Below, in pieces: positions 45,581-56,273 of a stretch of 64,000 bases of DNA. The notes under the pieces are model-generated. The model did not search any database. It was given only the letters and a program-made list of their open reading frames with translations, and had not been told where the DNA came from. Position 1 is the stretch's first letter. Each line of letters opens with the position of its first letter. Made by a program: the position numbers and the translations under genes. This stretch comes from Sarcomyxa edulis (lineage: Eukaryota > Basidiomycota > Agaricomycetes > Agaricales > Mycenaceae), in assembly GCA_009761415.1 (NCBI GenBank), contig QUOL01000001.1, positions 1,116,001 through 1,180,000 of the forward strand, written 5' to 3'.

Positions 45581-47337
45581 TCAAACAGATATCGTCTTGA
45601 AGATATTAAACCCATCCAACGCAGTAGTAATGACAGCCCCAGGAATCTGAGGATGCCAATGCACCTCCTTGACATCCTTCTGACCCTGATGCACAAACAT
45701 CATCTGCGGGGGAACGTCACGGCCACCCGCTGGTGTCTCGTTCATCCCACCGGATTCGTCGTCGTCCTGTTCCACCGCGAGATCCCAGAGGGTGACTTGG
45801 TCGTCTGCGCCTGCTGCGGCGAATATGGAGTCTTCGGTAGGATGCCATTCGATGGAGGTTATTGGGGCCGTGTGCCATGCGAAAGAAGCTACTGGTACGG
45901 GGTCGGGTGTTGTTGTTCTGTGAAGCACAAGGTATGTAAGTCATTAGCACCAGATTCTTGAAGAAAGAGAGAAAGAAAACGTACCCCATCTTCTTGACAT
46001 TCCGCAAGTCCCACACCTTGATTCCTCCCTCGTCGCCTCCACTGATGAGCAGGTAGCTCGTATTTTTGTTCCAGCTGATCACGTTCACGTCGCTCTCATG
46101 AGCAGACTGGATCCCAGCAACGCTTTTACGACCTTTACTCCGTACATCCCATATCTGCACGCTCTGATCCGCAGAACACGATGCGAACACCGTCGGTTCC
46201 GAGGGACTCCATTGGAGATCCTCCACGCTGGATGTATGTGACAAGAATGGCTGAGAGAGCGCGTTGAAGCCAGAAGGTGTCGATGTGGTCAAGTAAATTT
46301 TGGAATTGTTATCACCCGTTAAGAGACGCAACGACGACGATCCCGAGGACGCCCAGTCCATCGCAAATCCTTCGACGTTCCCATGCGAGTTGATAGTGAA
46401 GACGGGTGTATGTGTGCGTGCTTTATCGAAGGAATATCCTGGGACGTCCAGGGACTCGATGAGAGGGCGGATATCCCATATGTGGACTTTGCCTGTTTCT
46501 GCCCATGTTGCGACATGATAGGGTTGGTTGACTGGTGGTAGTGGGGATGAAGGAGGTAGGGGTTGAGCACGGACTCGATTAACACCACCTGTGTGAGGGA
46601 TAGACCGATGTTCGAGTACAGCATCTTCGTCGAGGTTATCAGCATCATCATCATCATCCTCGTCCGAATCTGAATCCTCTGTTATTGTTATGACGCATCA
46701 GATTAGATTAGCAATTTGCGAAACGGCGGGTGCTATATCAGATGCTTACTCACCCCCATCTTTCTGAGTTCGATATAAAGAGCTCATTTTGAACACCGAG
46801 AGCTCGTTATTCGTCCCAGCTTCAGCTTGCGTACCAGCTACTACATATGCGGTAGCAGGGTATCGTTGCCGTTCGTCGCCCAGATTATCGCGCAGGACGT
46901 CAAAGGAGAGACATGGCCAGTTGACGCTCATGGACTGGCGCATGATGTATACCGAATCGTCTGGTTCTAAGATTTCGTCCTTACCTAGGACATGGGTACC
47001 AGGGATATATACGTCCGGAGCGGTGGGTTGTTCGTCGGATTCTTCTATAGCAGGCATAACCTCTTCGTCCACGTCCACGTCCATCCCTGTAGGACAATCT
47101 CTCAGAAACGTCCAAAGCATGATTTGGTTCGATAAACGCACCATCTTCGCCTTCCCCGGCTTCAGCATCGACTACATCTTCATCGCTCTCTATATCATCC
47201 TCCCATGCATCCTCAAACTCCCCCATCTCGTCATTGGGGACTGCTTCGCGTTTTGCGCCGCTCCCTGATGCCTTTGCGAATGCTTTCCCATCGGCAGTGG
47301 ATGTTGGGAGGAGTTCTGTAGCGGATCGTTTGGACAT
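45581..47337 (-). CDS. RRB1: Rpl3 chaperone / ribosome assembly WD40 protein Rrb1 (GRWD1)
   Basis: An acidic N-terminus ([20 protein letters not shown]) precedes [20 protein letters not shown] and [20 protein letters not shown], typical of Rrb1/GRWD1. A second acidic run ([20 protein letters not shown]) follows. The WD40 repeats include [40 protein letters not shown] with [11 protein letters not shown], and [20 protein letters not shown] with [31 protein letters not shown] ([10 protein letters not shown]) is another repeat, and the protein ends [13 protein letters not shown]. Rrb1 binds newly made ribosomal protein L3 in the nucleus and is essential for 60S assembly. Introns lie at about 45915-45990, 46680-46755 and near 47090. 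Confidence 0.92.
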
Positions 47338-47756
47338 TCTAAGGAGGACGTTGTTCAATGGATCTTTCAAAATTTCTGCCGATCAATCTTTCGCGCGTCC
47401 GCGTCCACGTGGTCGGTCCTTGCCGAATCTGATTTTCTGAATCCCCAGACCATCACTCGTTGGCAGCCTTTGCGCTGGGAATAACATAAAAGGCATTCCT
47501 CCTCCTCGAGTCTCTTGCGTTGCCGAGAATATATACGGTTGACTTCCGGAGGAAACAGACACGTAGGAGGTTTCGTAAATCCCGATGATCTGGTTGGTCA
47601 TTTCCCGGCCGGAAAATAGGGCAATGGGGGACGTCACCCGTGCCGGGAGAGAGACGTTGCCTTTCTACTTTGTTCCATCAACATCCACGCTTCACCTAGG
47701 CCCACTATAAGATCCCAGGCCTGCAATCCTCCAAGTTCCCATTAACAAAATCAACC
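47338..47756. other. Divergent promoter region
   Basis: About 420 bp between the Rrb1 and MGST3 start codons. A minus frame at 47383-47637 has no family match and overlaps the promoter. CACTATAAGATCC near 47702-47714 contains a TATA-like core for MGST3. Confidence 0.45.
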
Positions 47757-48505
47757 ATGTCTGTCACCATCACCCTCCCTAAAGAGTACGTTCAAATTAA
47801 TTTGAGCGTTGTGTGTACACCATCCTGACGAGTTTTCTTTGATACAGATATTCTTATGTTGCCGCATCCCTCGTTGGCACCGTCTTTCTCCTCGCTGGCC
47901 AATCGATCGTAGTTTCGAGGGCACGCAAAGCAGCGCAGATACCCTATCCTCAACTCTATGCCGAGAAGGCAGAAGCAGCTGCCTCTCCAGCGGCCAACAA
48001 ATTCAACTGTGCCCAACGTGAGGACCTGTCATGCTCCTTCCATTCGAACGTGACACTGATTCGGACGCGTTTTCTAGGAGCCCACCAGAATACCCTCGAA
48101 AATATGCCCGTGGTCGTAATAACGTGAGTATTAAATGTTCACTGTTAGCTGTGAAAGCTTTAAGTTTGACTCTTGATATTCGTTTAGGACGGTCATTACA
48201 GGGCTTAAATACCCGGTAGCTGCTGCCGCCGCCTCTGGACTATGGATCTTGAGTCGTATCATGTATACCCGGGGCTACATCACTGGTGACCCAGCCAAGG
48301 TAACGAGAATGTATTGCATGCTCTCGGCCCAGTACATTGATATCTCCGACAGCGTAACAAGAACGGAGCGGCTCTTGGATCTCTTGGTCTGATAGGTAAG
48401 GATGTTTGCAAAGATATCACGGGGATTTAGCTGACCTTTTCTACTCAAGGCCTCCTCCTTGGAGCAACATACACTGTTGGCTCTTGGATTATGGAGAGTC
48501 TTTGA
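47757..48505 (+). CDS. Microsomal glutathione S-transferase 3-like (MAPEG)
   Basis: Short exons join to MSVTITLPKEYSYVAASLV, GTVFLLAGQSIVVSRARKAA, IPYPQLYAEKAEAAAS, KFNCAQRAHQNTLENMPVVV, TTVITGLKYPVAAAASGLWI, LSRIMYTRGYITGDPAKR and GSLGLIGLLLGATYTVGSWI. FNCAQRAHQNTLE and the YTRGY motif mark the MGST3/FLAP branch of the MAPEG superfamily, with four membrane helices. These trimeric ER enzymes conjugate glutathione or reduce lipid hydroperoxides. It has a decayed copy about 190 bp downstream and a diverged paralogue at 53.4 kb. Confidence 0.92.
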
Positions 48506-48692
48506 TACCATCCACAATTATTCGACGCGTAATTATAATCTGTGCAATAATGGAATCTAGTTGTGTGGTTCATCGATCATCTTCTCATGCTGAGGAGCCA
48601 TGCAAAAGCCTTCAGTCCCTGTGACCGTACTAGAATTCTGATCAAAATTGTCAAAGAAGAGCATACGCGACCAGGAGCCCTCAACCTCACAC

Positions 48693-48900
48693 ATGTCTGT
48701 TACTTTCGTCCTCCGTAACATGGAATCTTTGTATTGGAGCTGATTAGCTGATTGTCGTTGTTCAGCTTCGCATACATCGGTTTATCGTTCGTCAGGTGTC
48801 ATTCGTCACATATCACCACGGAATGACACATTTCGCATTGTCCCTCGATCTATGCCGAACAAGCAGAGGCGACCTATAATTCAACTGTGCTCAACGTATG
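48693..48900 (+). pseudogene. Decayed MGST3-like copy
   Basis: The sequence begins ATGTCTGTTACTTTCGTCCT, close to the start of the MGST3 gene and of its paralogue at 53405. It later contains CTCGATCTATGCCGAACAAG followed by AATTCAACTGTGCTCAACGT, which align with the exon encoding QLYAEKAEAA and FNCAQR. Stops and frame breaks lie between these blocks and no later exons are clear, so this is a relic. Confidence 0.6.
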
Positions 48901-51047
48901 CCGTCCGCCAGTTTGTTGCGAACTTGGAGTTCAGCATGCTCGTGTGCTCATGACAGCGGGTCGCATTCGTTGTTTATACTATCGTGTTGTTCCCATGCAA
49001 GAGTCGATTTCGTTCTCGACCATCATAAACTGAATTACGATTGTGCCGCCACTATCAATATTCTGTCAAATGTTGCGAACAGTCCTATCATGATGGCCAC
49101 CTTGTGGACCCAAGGTGGTGTGTTTGAGGATCATCAAGAGTCATGTCGTCGTTGGTTTGGGAAGCAAAGGGTATGACATCGCGGTGAAATTGGATCAAAC
49201 ACTGGGACCTGGATAGAAGGTCAGTAGTCGAAAGATATGTGCGTCTTTTTCTTTGATCTGACCTGTGAAGTGAAGTCCTAATTGTCCCTGGTATCTCGCA
49301 GGCCATCGTCCCATTGTTGGAGGGCCATCCTGGTGAGATATTGGCCGGCTCTTGACAAGGTCGAATACACCATGGTGTCTATGTTTCTTGACTTGGAAGA
49401 ACTTCGAGGCTCTCAGAATCAGAAAGGTCGTGAATGGTGAGTCCGATCTTCCAAGCGTCGTTATTGGCGGGTTGCAAAGATGTTTTGGATTGAGTGCTGT
49501 CAAACAGCAATAGTATTGAAAGATCCGATTTTGATAGTGGACCAAGCAAAACTCACCTATCTAGTCATTTGGACTGGCTAGCAAATATGGCGTCGTCTCG
49601 GATCGAAGCCAAACTCTGTACATCGAGCGTGTGGTCTTCAACTTCTCAAAGATAATGGCCCCCACATATTCTAGTATATACGCGTCGATGTCCTCTACGA
49701 AGGCAATCCGTGTGAGTGGTCCTCGCGACCCAACCGGAATACTGATACCATCCAGAACGATCTGGCCGTGAAAGCTGACGGAGAAGGTGTTGAGCGCATA
49801 CAATACGTTGGAAAACATCTAATGATAGTCAACACAGAAGATGAATTGTGAGCATTGCAAGAATCTGAAGACTTCTTGCGGTGATGTAGGAATGGTGTGT
49901 AGTTCCGCGCACATCGTAAGCAAGTCGGAATTGAACAGCGATGGGTCGGTGCTTACTCACATACATGGGCTCAAGTTGTAGCTCCTTGGGTGGCTCGAGC
50001 TGAAGGAACCAGTGACAGCCTTTCCCAAAAAGTCCGGATCAGGAATACGAACTCAATACGAACTTCGAAGGAAATCTGCAAGAAATTTGTCATACAGATC
50101 GGATAGAGCTGGATGCCTATCCTGAGCAGAGCGAGGGTGATAATGTTCTGAGAATATTGGAGTTCGGCTGTCGTAAGAGCTCGTAGTACTAGTATATGTC
50201 AGAAAATGAAGAAGCAGCGTGAAGTCGAAAGCAAGCGCGTCACGGTCGCGCCAGGCGCCTCGTGAACCTGAGGCACGTGACCATTACGCGTTGTTGTAAA
50301 TGCATATTTTCTCACGACCCTCTCGAGCAGGTCAAATTCTGCCACATCCTTACCCAGTCGCGTTCTCGTGGACCAGCTTACCTCGACTTATGCTGTTCAA
50401 ATCGCGTCGAATGATCTTTCCGGAACTCAACAAGCTATCTGAATATCTAGGCTGTGAACTCAGACACGAACTCTTTATCTTTGATCACGACTCCAAGTCT
50501 CTGACGAACAGTTGCGAGCCTTTGCGAGCACTGAGAATTGATGTCTTTGTTTCACCACATTGCGTCGTTCCATGTACACGGAACCTTCCTCTCGAACTCT
50601 CCATACTTGCACGCGGTCGCCATATATAGCAAGCCGTATTCAATTCTTGTGCCCATATTTTTGCTATCACTGCAGTACGTGGAAGAGATATGCATTTTCC
50701 TCCAGGCTCCAATGGCTTCTCCAAGATCTATGTTGAATGCATGGATCAGACAAACAAAGTCTTCCACCATCCGTCATGATCGGCCTGAATCAGGTTCTCT
50801 TCTTTCTTGGATTACTTCGAGACTTTTCATCCTGTTGTGTCATTCCAATACTGATAGATCGGACAGAGGAACACGATCTTCTTCACATGACAAAAACTTC
50901 TGTAGTGGTCGCGTCTACGCTTTCATGCGGACTCATTCCATTTCGTTTGCGAACACCCATGTAACGGACTCTGTAGAAAGACTTTGGTAACATATAAATC
51001 CACCTTGCAAGGAGTCAAGTTCTTCACTGTTCACTCAGGTTCAACTC
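48901..51047. other. Gene-poor region, no confident gene
   Basis: More than 2.1 kb. A minus-strand stretch at 49561-49818 (from MFSNVLYALNTF, preceded by an acceptor-like attag) and frames at 50300-50770 on both strands might belong to decayed or very diverged genes. None can be spliced into a protein I recognise. One near-match of the GTCACGGTCAC motif lies at 50239-50249. Confidence 0.45.
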
Positions 51048-53134
51048 ATGTTCTCCGCTTACTTATTGACTACTGTTCTCCTCGCCCTATCCGCAGCAGC
51101 ATCTCCGGTGGTTGTCACTGGGCCTCGCATTACGCTGCCCATCGCGAAGCGGTTCAACATCACCGGAACGGCCAATATTCTCAAGAGCGATTTAGCCAGA
51201 GCCAAAGGCCTTCGTGCTCTTGCTGAGGCCAGGCGCAATGGACTGTCCTCTGACGCCGTCATCAGTATTCCCGTCCAGAACCAAGCAGGTAAGTTCGATG
51301 TTTTGCTCGAAAACTAATTTAACTGCGCTTCATATTCTTCAAAGTGTCCTACGTTGCATCAGTCGGCGTTGGGAGCCCAGCAACGCAATGTAAGTCTCAA
51401 CCCTCGTTTGCGTGTAGATCTAGCTCATCCGATTGCCATTATTTTAGACAGTCTTTTAGTCGATACTGGTAGCTCGAACACCTGGGGTTCGTGACGCCCG
51501 TTACTACCCAATATTACTATCAAGACGCTGACCATCAACTGTAGTTGGTGCGGGAAAGGCATACGTCAGAACCTCTACCTCCGTCCAGACGACCAACCGT
51601 GTCGTAGGTCTTTCCACGGTGTTACTGTATTGACATGACTCAAATCGTCTCGTCAACATAGGCTGTTACATACGGATCGGGAGATTTCTCTGGTAAGCAG
51701 ATTGTATTTCTCCTTGTAATTCACAGTTCCTCTGATCTGCCTCTTCTGTAAGGTACGGAGTTCACAGACACAGTGACTCTCGCTCCGGGTCTTGTTGTTC
51801 GGGAACAATCCATCGGTGTCGCATCGAGAAGCGATGGATTTGAAGGCGTAGACGGTATATTGGGGTAAGCAGCTGGCGAGATAGTATGACTGAGCGCGAT
51901 ACTGATTGTGCACTTCCTGAAAAAGGCTTGGTCCTGTAGATCTTACATTGGGTAGGTCTATATCGCAGCGTAAGAAATATTCAGCTAATTGAACACGACC
52001 GTTCTATCTTAGATACACTGTCTCCGGTAACTTTCTACTTGCGTCGTTGAGATATCCATTAAGCTCACCTTTGTATAGGATACGAACAACTTGATTCCGA
52101 CCGTCACCGGTGAGCAGCAATTAGACCACGTCGTCTTTCTCGGTGACGGTTACTGATGCATCATATGGCAGACAACTTATTCTCACAGGGCACTACCAGC
52201 AATGAGTTCGCAGTTTCCTTCGAACCCACGACCGAGGAAGTTGTCACCAACGGGGAACTCACTTTCGGTATGGCGATGCCCAATCCTTTTGTATAACCGA
52301 GATGCTCACTCAGCAATAGGTGGACTCGACACCTCCAAATTCACTGGTCCGATCACCTTCACGTACGGACCTGTTTCTCGTACTTCATTATATCTCTATT
52401 TTGGATCTCATGGTAGCACAGGCCCGTCACAAATACCTTCCCGGCCAGCGAATTCTGGGGCATTACCCAGAGTATGTGCTATACCAATTTGACGAATCTT
52501 CTGGACAACACAGCCGGTATCGTTGACACAGGTAAGCTGGTTTGACTTAGAGAGCAAGTATATCCTGATAACTGACCTTAAACGTACTAGGAACTACTCT
52601 TGTTTTGATTGCTTCTGGTGACAACACTCATCTTCTGCCATTGAGTTTCACTCACTCCGTCGACGTTGTAGATGCGTTCGCTATTTACCAAAGACTCACT
52701 GGCGCTGTCTTAGATAACAACACTGGTTTGCTCCGACTCACTACTGCTCAATTTGCGAACCTGGAGAGTTTGATCTTTACTATCAACGGAGTGCGTATAA
52801 GCACACTTGATTGTGCTTGTATGGACTAACGAAACTTCCCCCAGAATACATTCGAGTTCACGGCAAACGCACAAGCATGGCCGCGCGCACTCAACACTGC
52901 TATCGGAGGCACTGCTGACAACGTGTACCTCATCGTTGGCGACCTTGGAACACCCTCCGGACAAGGATTCGACTTTGTCAATGTACGTCCATTTGGTACC
53001 GTGGAGGCGTCCATGATTCACACTGTGCTATATAGGGTCTCACATTCTTGGAGCGCTTCTACGCTGTCTTCGACACCACTGAGAAGCGAGTCGGTTTTGC
53101 AACCACGGCATTTACGCACGCTGCGACCAACTGA
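51048..53134 (+). CDS. Secreted aspartic protease (polyporopepsin-like, A1)
   Basis: A signal peptide (AYLLTTVLLALSAAAS) is followed by a short propeptide (ITLPIAKRFNITGTANILKS). The mature enzyme has the first active-site loop LLVDTGSSNTWVG, and then AVTYGSGDFSGTEFTDTVTL. Further on are IGVASRSDGFEGVDGILGLG, the second active-site loop AGIVDTGTTLVLIAS, YLIVGDLGTPSGQGFDFVNG and ERFYAVFDTTEKRVGFATTA. Both catalytic aspartates (DTGSS and DTGTT) are present. The gene has about ten introns, several of them near 50 nt. It is a secreted acid endopeptidase typical of wood- and litter-decay basidiomycetes. It stands between MGST copies and is not part of a protease cluster here. Confidence 0.9.
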
Positions 53135-53404
53135 GAGGGGAAAAGGCATGAAACAGTCACTATGCAGTCGCTTTGTTCGTTTTGTGTATTATCATTTATT
53201 GTTGAGTATCACAGGTTGTCCATGAAGTTCAAAGAATAGTGCCACTACAGATCGGGAAGCCACCTTGAGTCACCTCGACTTTAGATTGACCTCGAGGTGT
53301 GGGCTAATTATAATCACCTCAAGGCAACTCAACCTCAGCTCGCGGTAAAACTACTTAAGAAGTCTTGTCAGAAGGATAGCATACAGGAGCTCTTACTCTC
53401 AATC

Positions 53405-54164
53405 ATGTCTATCACTTTCGTCCTCCCTCAAAAGTGAACATGAAATCTGTGTCCTTGAGCCATGAACTCACTATCGTTACTCAGCTTGTCTTTCGTCGGC
53501 GTGTCTTTCGTCACGTACTACCAAGTAATTCTGGTAGGGAAGTACCGCGAAGCTGCTGGAATAGCTTATCCCCAACGTTCGTATTGGCATACGTGGAATA
53601 AGATGGTTTGAATCGCGTTGTTCCTCAGTCTACGAAATAGCTTATCCCCAACGTGCGTATTGGCATACGTGGAATAATACGATGGTTTGAATCGCGTTGT
53701 TCCTCAGTCTACGAATGCTTGCAGACAAATGTGCAATTCTACTGCGCTGTCTCCCGGTCTCTTGTAAATTCGAAGGTCAACGTATGTTTTTTTTCAGGTG
53801 CTCTCCAAAACAGCCTCGAATGGCATTCGTTGCTCATTTCATCGTGAGTGGAGTGATCCGAATACTCCCTGGAATAGACGCTCAAGTAGCCGCCCTCCAG
53901 AACGGTGATAGTGGGTTTGGAATATCCTATCGCTGCGGCCTCTGCATGTGGGTTGTGGTCCTTGTCCCGGATTTTATATACCCGCGGGTATATCAGCGGT
54001 GCAAACAAGGTGAACTAGACCACAATCGACTGGTAGGTTTCGCTGATTTTTGTATGCAGGGGAATGTTGGAGGGACAATTAGCAACATGACGCTATCCGT
54101 TCTAGTTCTTGGGTCAGCGTATGTTGCTGGGAAGGCATGTTGGGCATTGCAACCATCAGCTTGA
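53405..54164 (+). CDS. Diverged MGST3-like paralogue
   Basis: The start MSITFVLPQN joins LSFVGVSFVTYYQV and KYREAAGIAYPQ. Later exons read ALQNSLEWHSLLISS, TVIVGLEYPIAAASACGLWS, LSRILYTRGYISGANK and VLVLGSAYVAGKAC, so intron positions and phases match the MGST3 gene at 47757. The third intron is tandemly duplicated (see findings). The frame stays open only if the acceptor ttgcag at 53724 is used; with the more obvious cctcag acceptor a -1 shift follows. FNCAQR has become FEGQR and the ENMPVV core is changed. It may be a functional, fast-evolving copy or an early pseudogene. Confidence 0.65.
53561..53715 (+). repeat. Tandem duplication of about 76 bp
   Basis: Copy 1 (53561-53636) and copy 2 (53637-53715) both run from ATAGCTTATCCCCAAC to CAGTCTACGAA. 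They are nearly identical; copy 2 has 3 extra bases and one substitution near the donor. Each unit contains an exon end, a complete intron and the start of the next exon. Confidence 0.85.
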
Positions 54165-54331
54165 GTACTACTGGTGGGCGCTAGTGAGCGTCTCGACCAT
54201 CACGGCGTCTGGCAGGGTGGAAGCCGCGGCTGCGATCTCATGCATCTCATGTTTTGACCTCTTTACTCTACCGTCCAATGCCAATATAACCATGTCTGCT
54301 ATTTTTCTCTTTCTCACTAACTTCCACCTGC

Positions 54332-55869
54332 ATGAACCCCCCTGATATATCCGACGAAATGCCAAAGGCTTCATCTCGTCCAAGTTTCCCAACATCTTCA
54401 TCTGATTTCGCTCTACCACCATCCTCATCTAGTCCAGTGGCGTCCTCATCTTCGGTACCTGAAGAACCTAACCCCCTGCTTCAGCGATTTCGCCGCCCTA
54501 GTCTGTTGACAGCTAAGGCGAACTATGCAAGTGAGACTAGACTCCATAGTCCATTAGCATCCTCCTTCACTTTCCATCCGCATACCAGGCGTCGTATGAG
54601 CTACAACGCCATGGTAGCAGAAGAGTCTGAGAGCGATAGGAGCGACAAGGAGAGAACATGGATGGACCCGTCACCCCCTAGTAGCGCCGATACGCCCACA
54701 CCACCTCTCAGACCAGAGAGCAGCGAAGAAGACGGAATGGATGCGAAGAGTAGCGGATCCGAGCCACTCACTCCCCCTCGCAAAGTATCACTTATCAGTG
54801 TCGACGAGAATTTCGGTCCAAAGGCGCGCCGCCTCTCTTTTCCTGTTCGTTCAGTCTTCCTTCTTGCTGTAATCTACTCATCAATATATGTGTATACAGC
54901 TTAAACAGCCTCGCATACTAAATCTCCTAGCGGAATCTCGTCCAGAAGAAAACGAAGTGAAATCCGAAGCCGCATTTCAACGTCTTGTTTCCTCGTGCTC
55001 AGAACTCCCTATGCCTCGCACGCCACGCACTGCATCCGATCGTGGTCGGTACCCAGAAGAAGCTGGGCAGGAGGAATCTCAGCGGGAAGAAACACCGAGC
55101 GATGATGAGGACGATAACGAGGTTGAAACCGCTTTCGCATTCTATCCTCCTGGCAGTAGTGATCCGATCAACATTGTTAAACCCATTACGCCTGCAAGCA
55201 GCGTTAATGGAGACGACTTGATGTCAGAGAGTCCTGGGGGTATGGCTATGGATGTCGATGTGGTATGTCCCTACGTTCGGCTTATATTGTGTCGCCTTTT
55301 CTGAGACTTTCATTCCCCTTTAGCTCTCTGCTTCTCCGTCTGTATCATCCGTTTCCTCCATGTCGAACACTCCTATCAATCAATGGAGATATACCCCGCC
55401 TCCGACCACCAGTGCCGTACGCTCCAACAAACGCAAATGTCAGTCCCTCATATTCAAACGTCTTATATCATGTCTCTAACCCTATCTCACAGTCGATGAT
55501 CGTTTCGACCCATATCCCTCTGCTTCAAAGCGCCGTGCAGTCTCTCCTTCATTATCAATATACCTCAGAGACGCGCATACATCCATGAATGTCCGCCCAT
55601 CGCACGCTAACCCTCGACTCCCCATCGCCATTCCAATTTCTATACCCGGATCGACCGTCAGCTCAGCTGCTTCATCACCCACTATTGCCGGCTCATATTC
55701 GACATCATTCCCTAGACCAGGTAGTATCGCTTCTAGCCCGACAATCAGGACTATGGGATTAGCAAGTCCTATTCTGCGGCCAGTCCTTCGAGCTGGCCGG
55801 AGGTTGGACGATGAAAGGGATGTAGATGGAGCGGGTGAAGGTGTTGGTGGCTTGTCCCTTGGATCATGA
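54332..55869 (+). CDS. Disordered conserved hypothetical protein
   Basis: Ser/Pro/Glu-rich protein without transmembrane helices. Recognisable blocks are PNPLLQRFRRPSLLTAKANY, PLTPPRKVSLISVDENFGPK, NTPINQWRYTPPP, KFDDRFDPYPSASKRRAVSP, PRLPIAIPISIPGS and DVDGAGEGVGGLSLGS. The TPxP/SP sites and SKRRAVSP suggest a nuclear, phosphorylated regulator, but this is inference. I recall similar blocks in other Agaricomycetes without a named function. Three introns (about 54845-54900, 55262-55323 and 55438-55492) keep the frame. Confidence 0.75.
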
Positions 55870-56273
55870 CAATTATATCCCGATGCTGCACAAACTAGCG
55901 ACTGAGATCATCAGTTCCGCTTGCATTGCATCGACTGTACTTTTCTGCTACACTACGACACTTCTAGCATAGTAAGTCTTTTTCTCGTGCAAATGGCATC
56001 CTCATCAGATTTTCAACTTCCAATTACAGCAGTCCGGCCTGGAATTTACGAACTATAACATCAACAAGCTTCTCAACTCACAAACGTGTATATCCTCAAT
56101 GTACTTTGTACATTACAGCATTGACCTCATCACATCTTCATTCTTTTCTCGTTCCACACAACCTTTCTATTGGTACATTTCTCAGTCACCATACCTACAT
56201 ATGTACATACAGTTGATCCTACATTGGCATTGGCACAGATTTCCTTGTCACTGTCACTGCTTCGGCTACACCT
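55870..56273. other. Convergent intergenic region
   Basis: About 400 bp between the 3' ends of the disordered protein and the amidase. Only short AT-rich frames. Confidence 0.6.
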
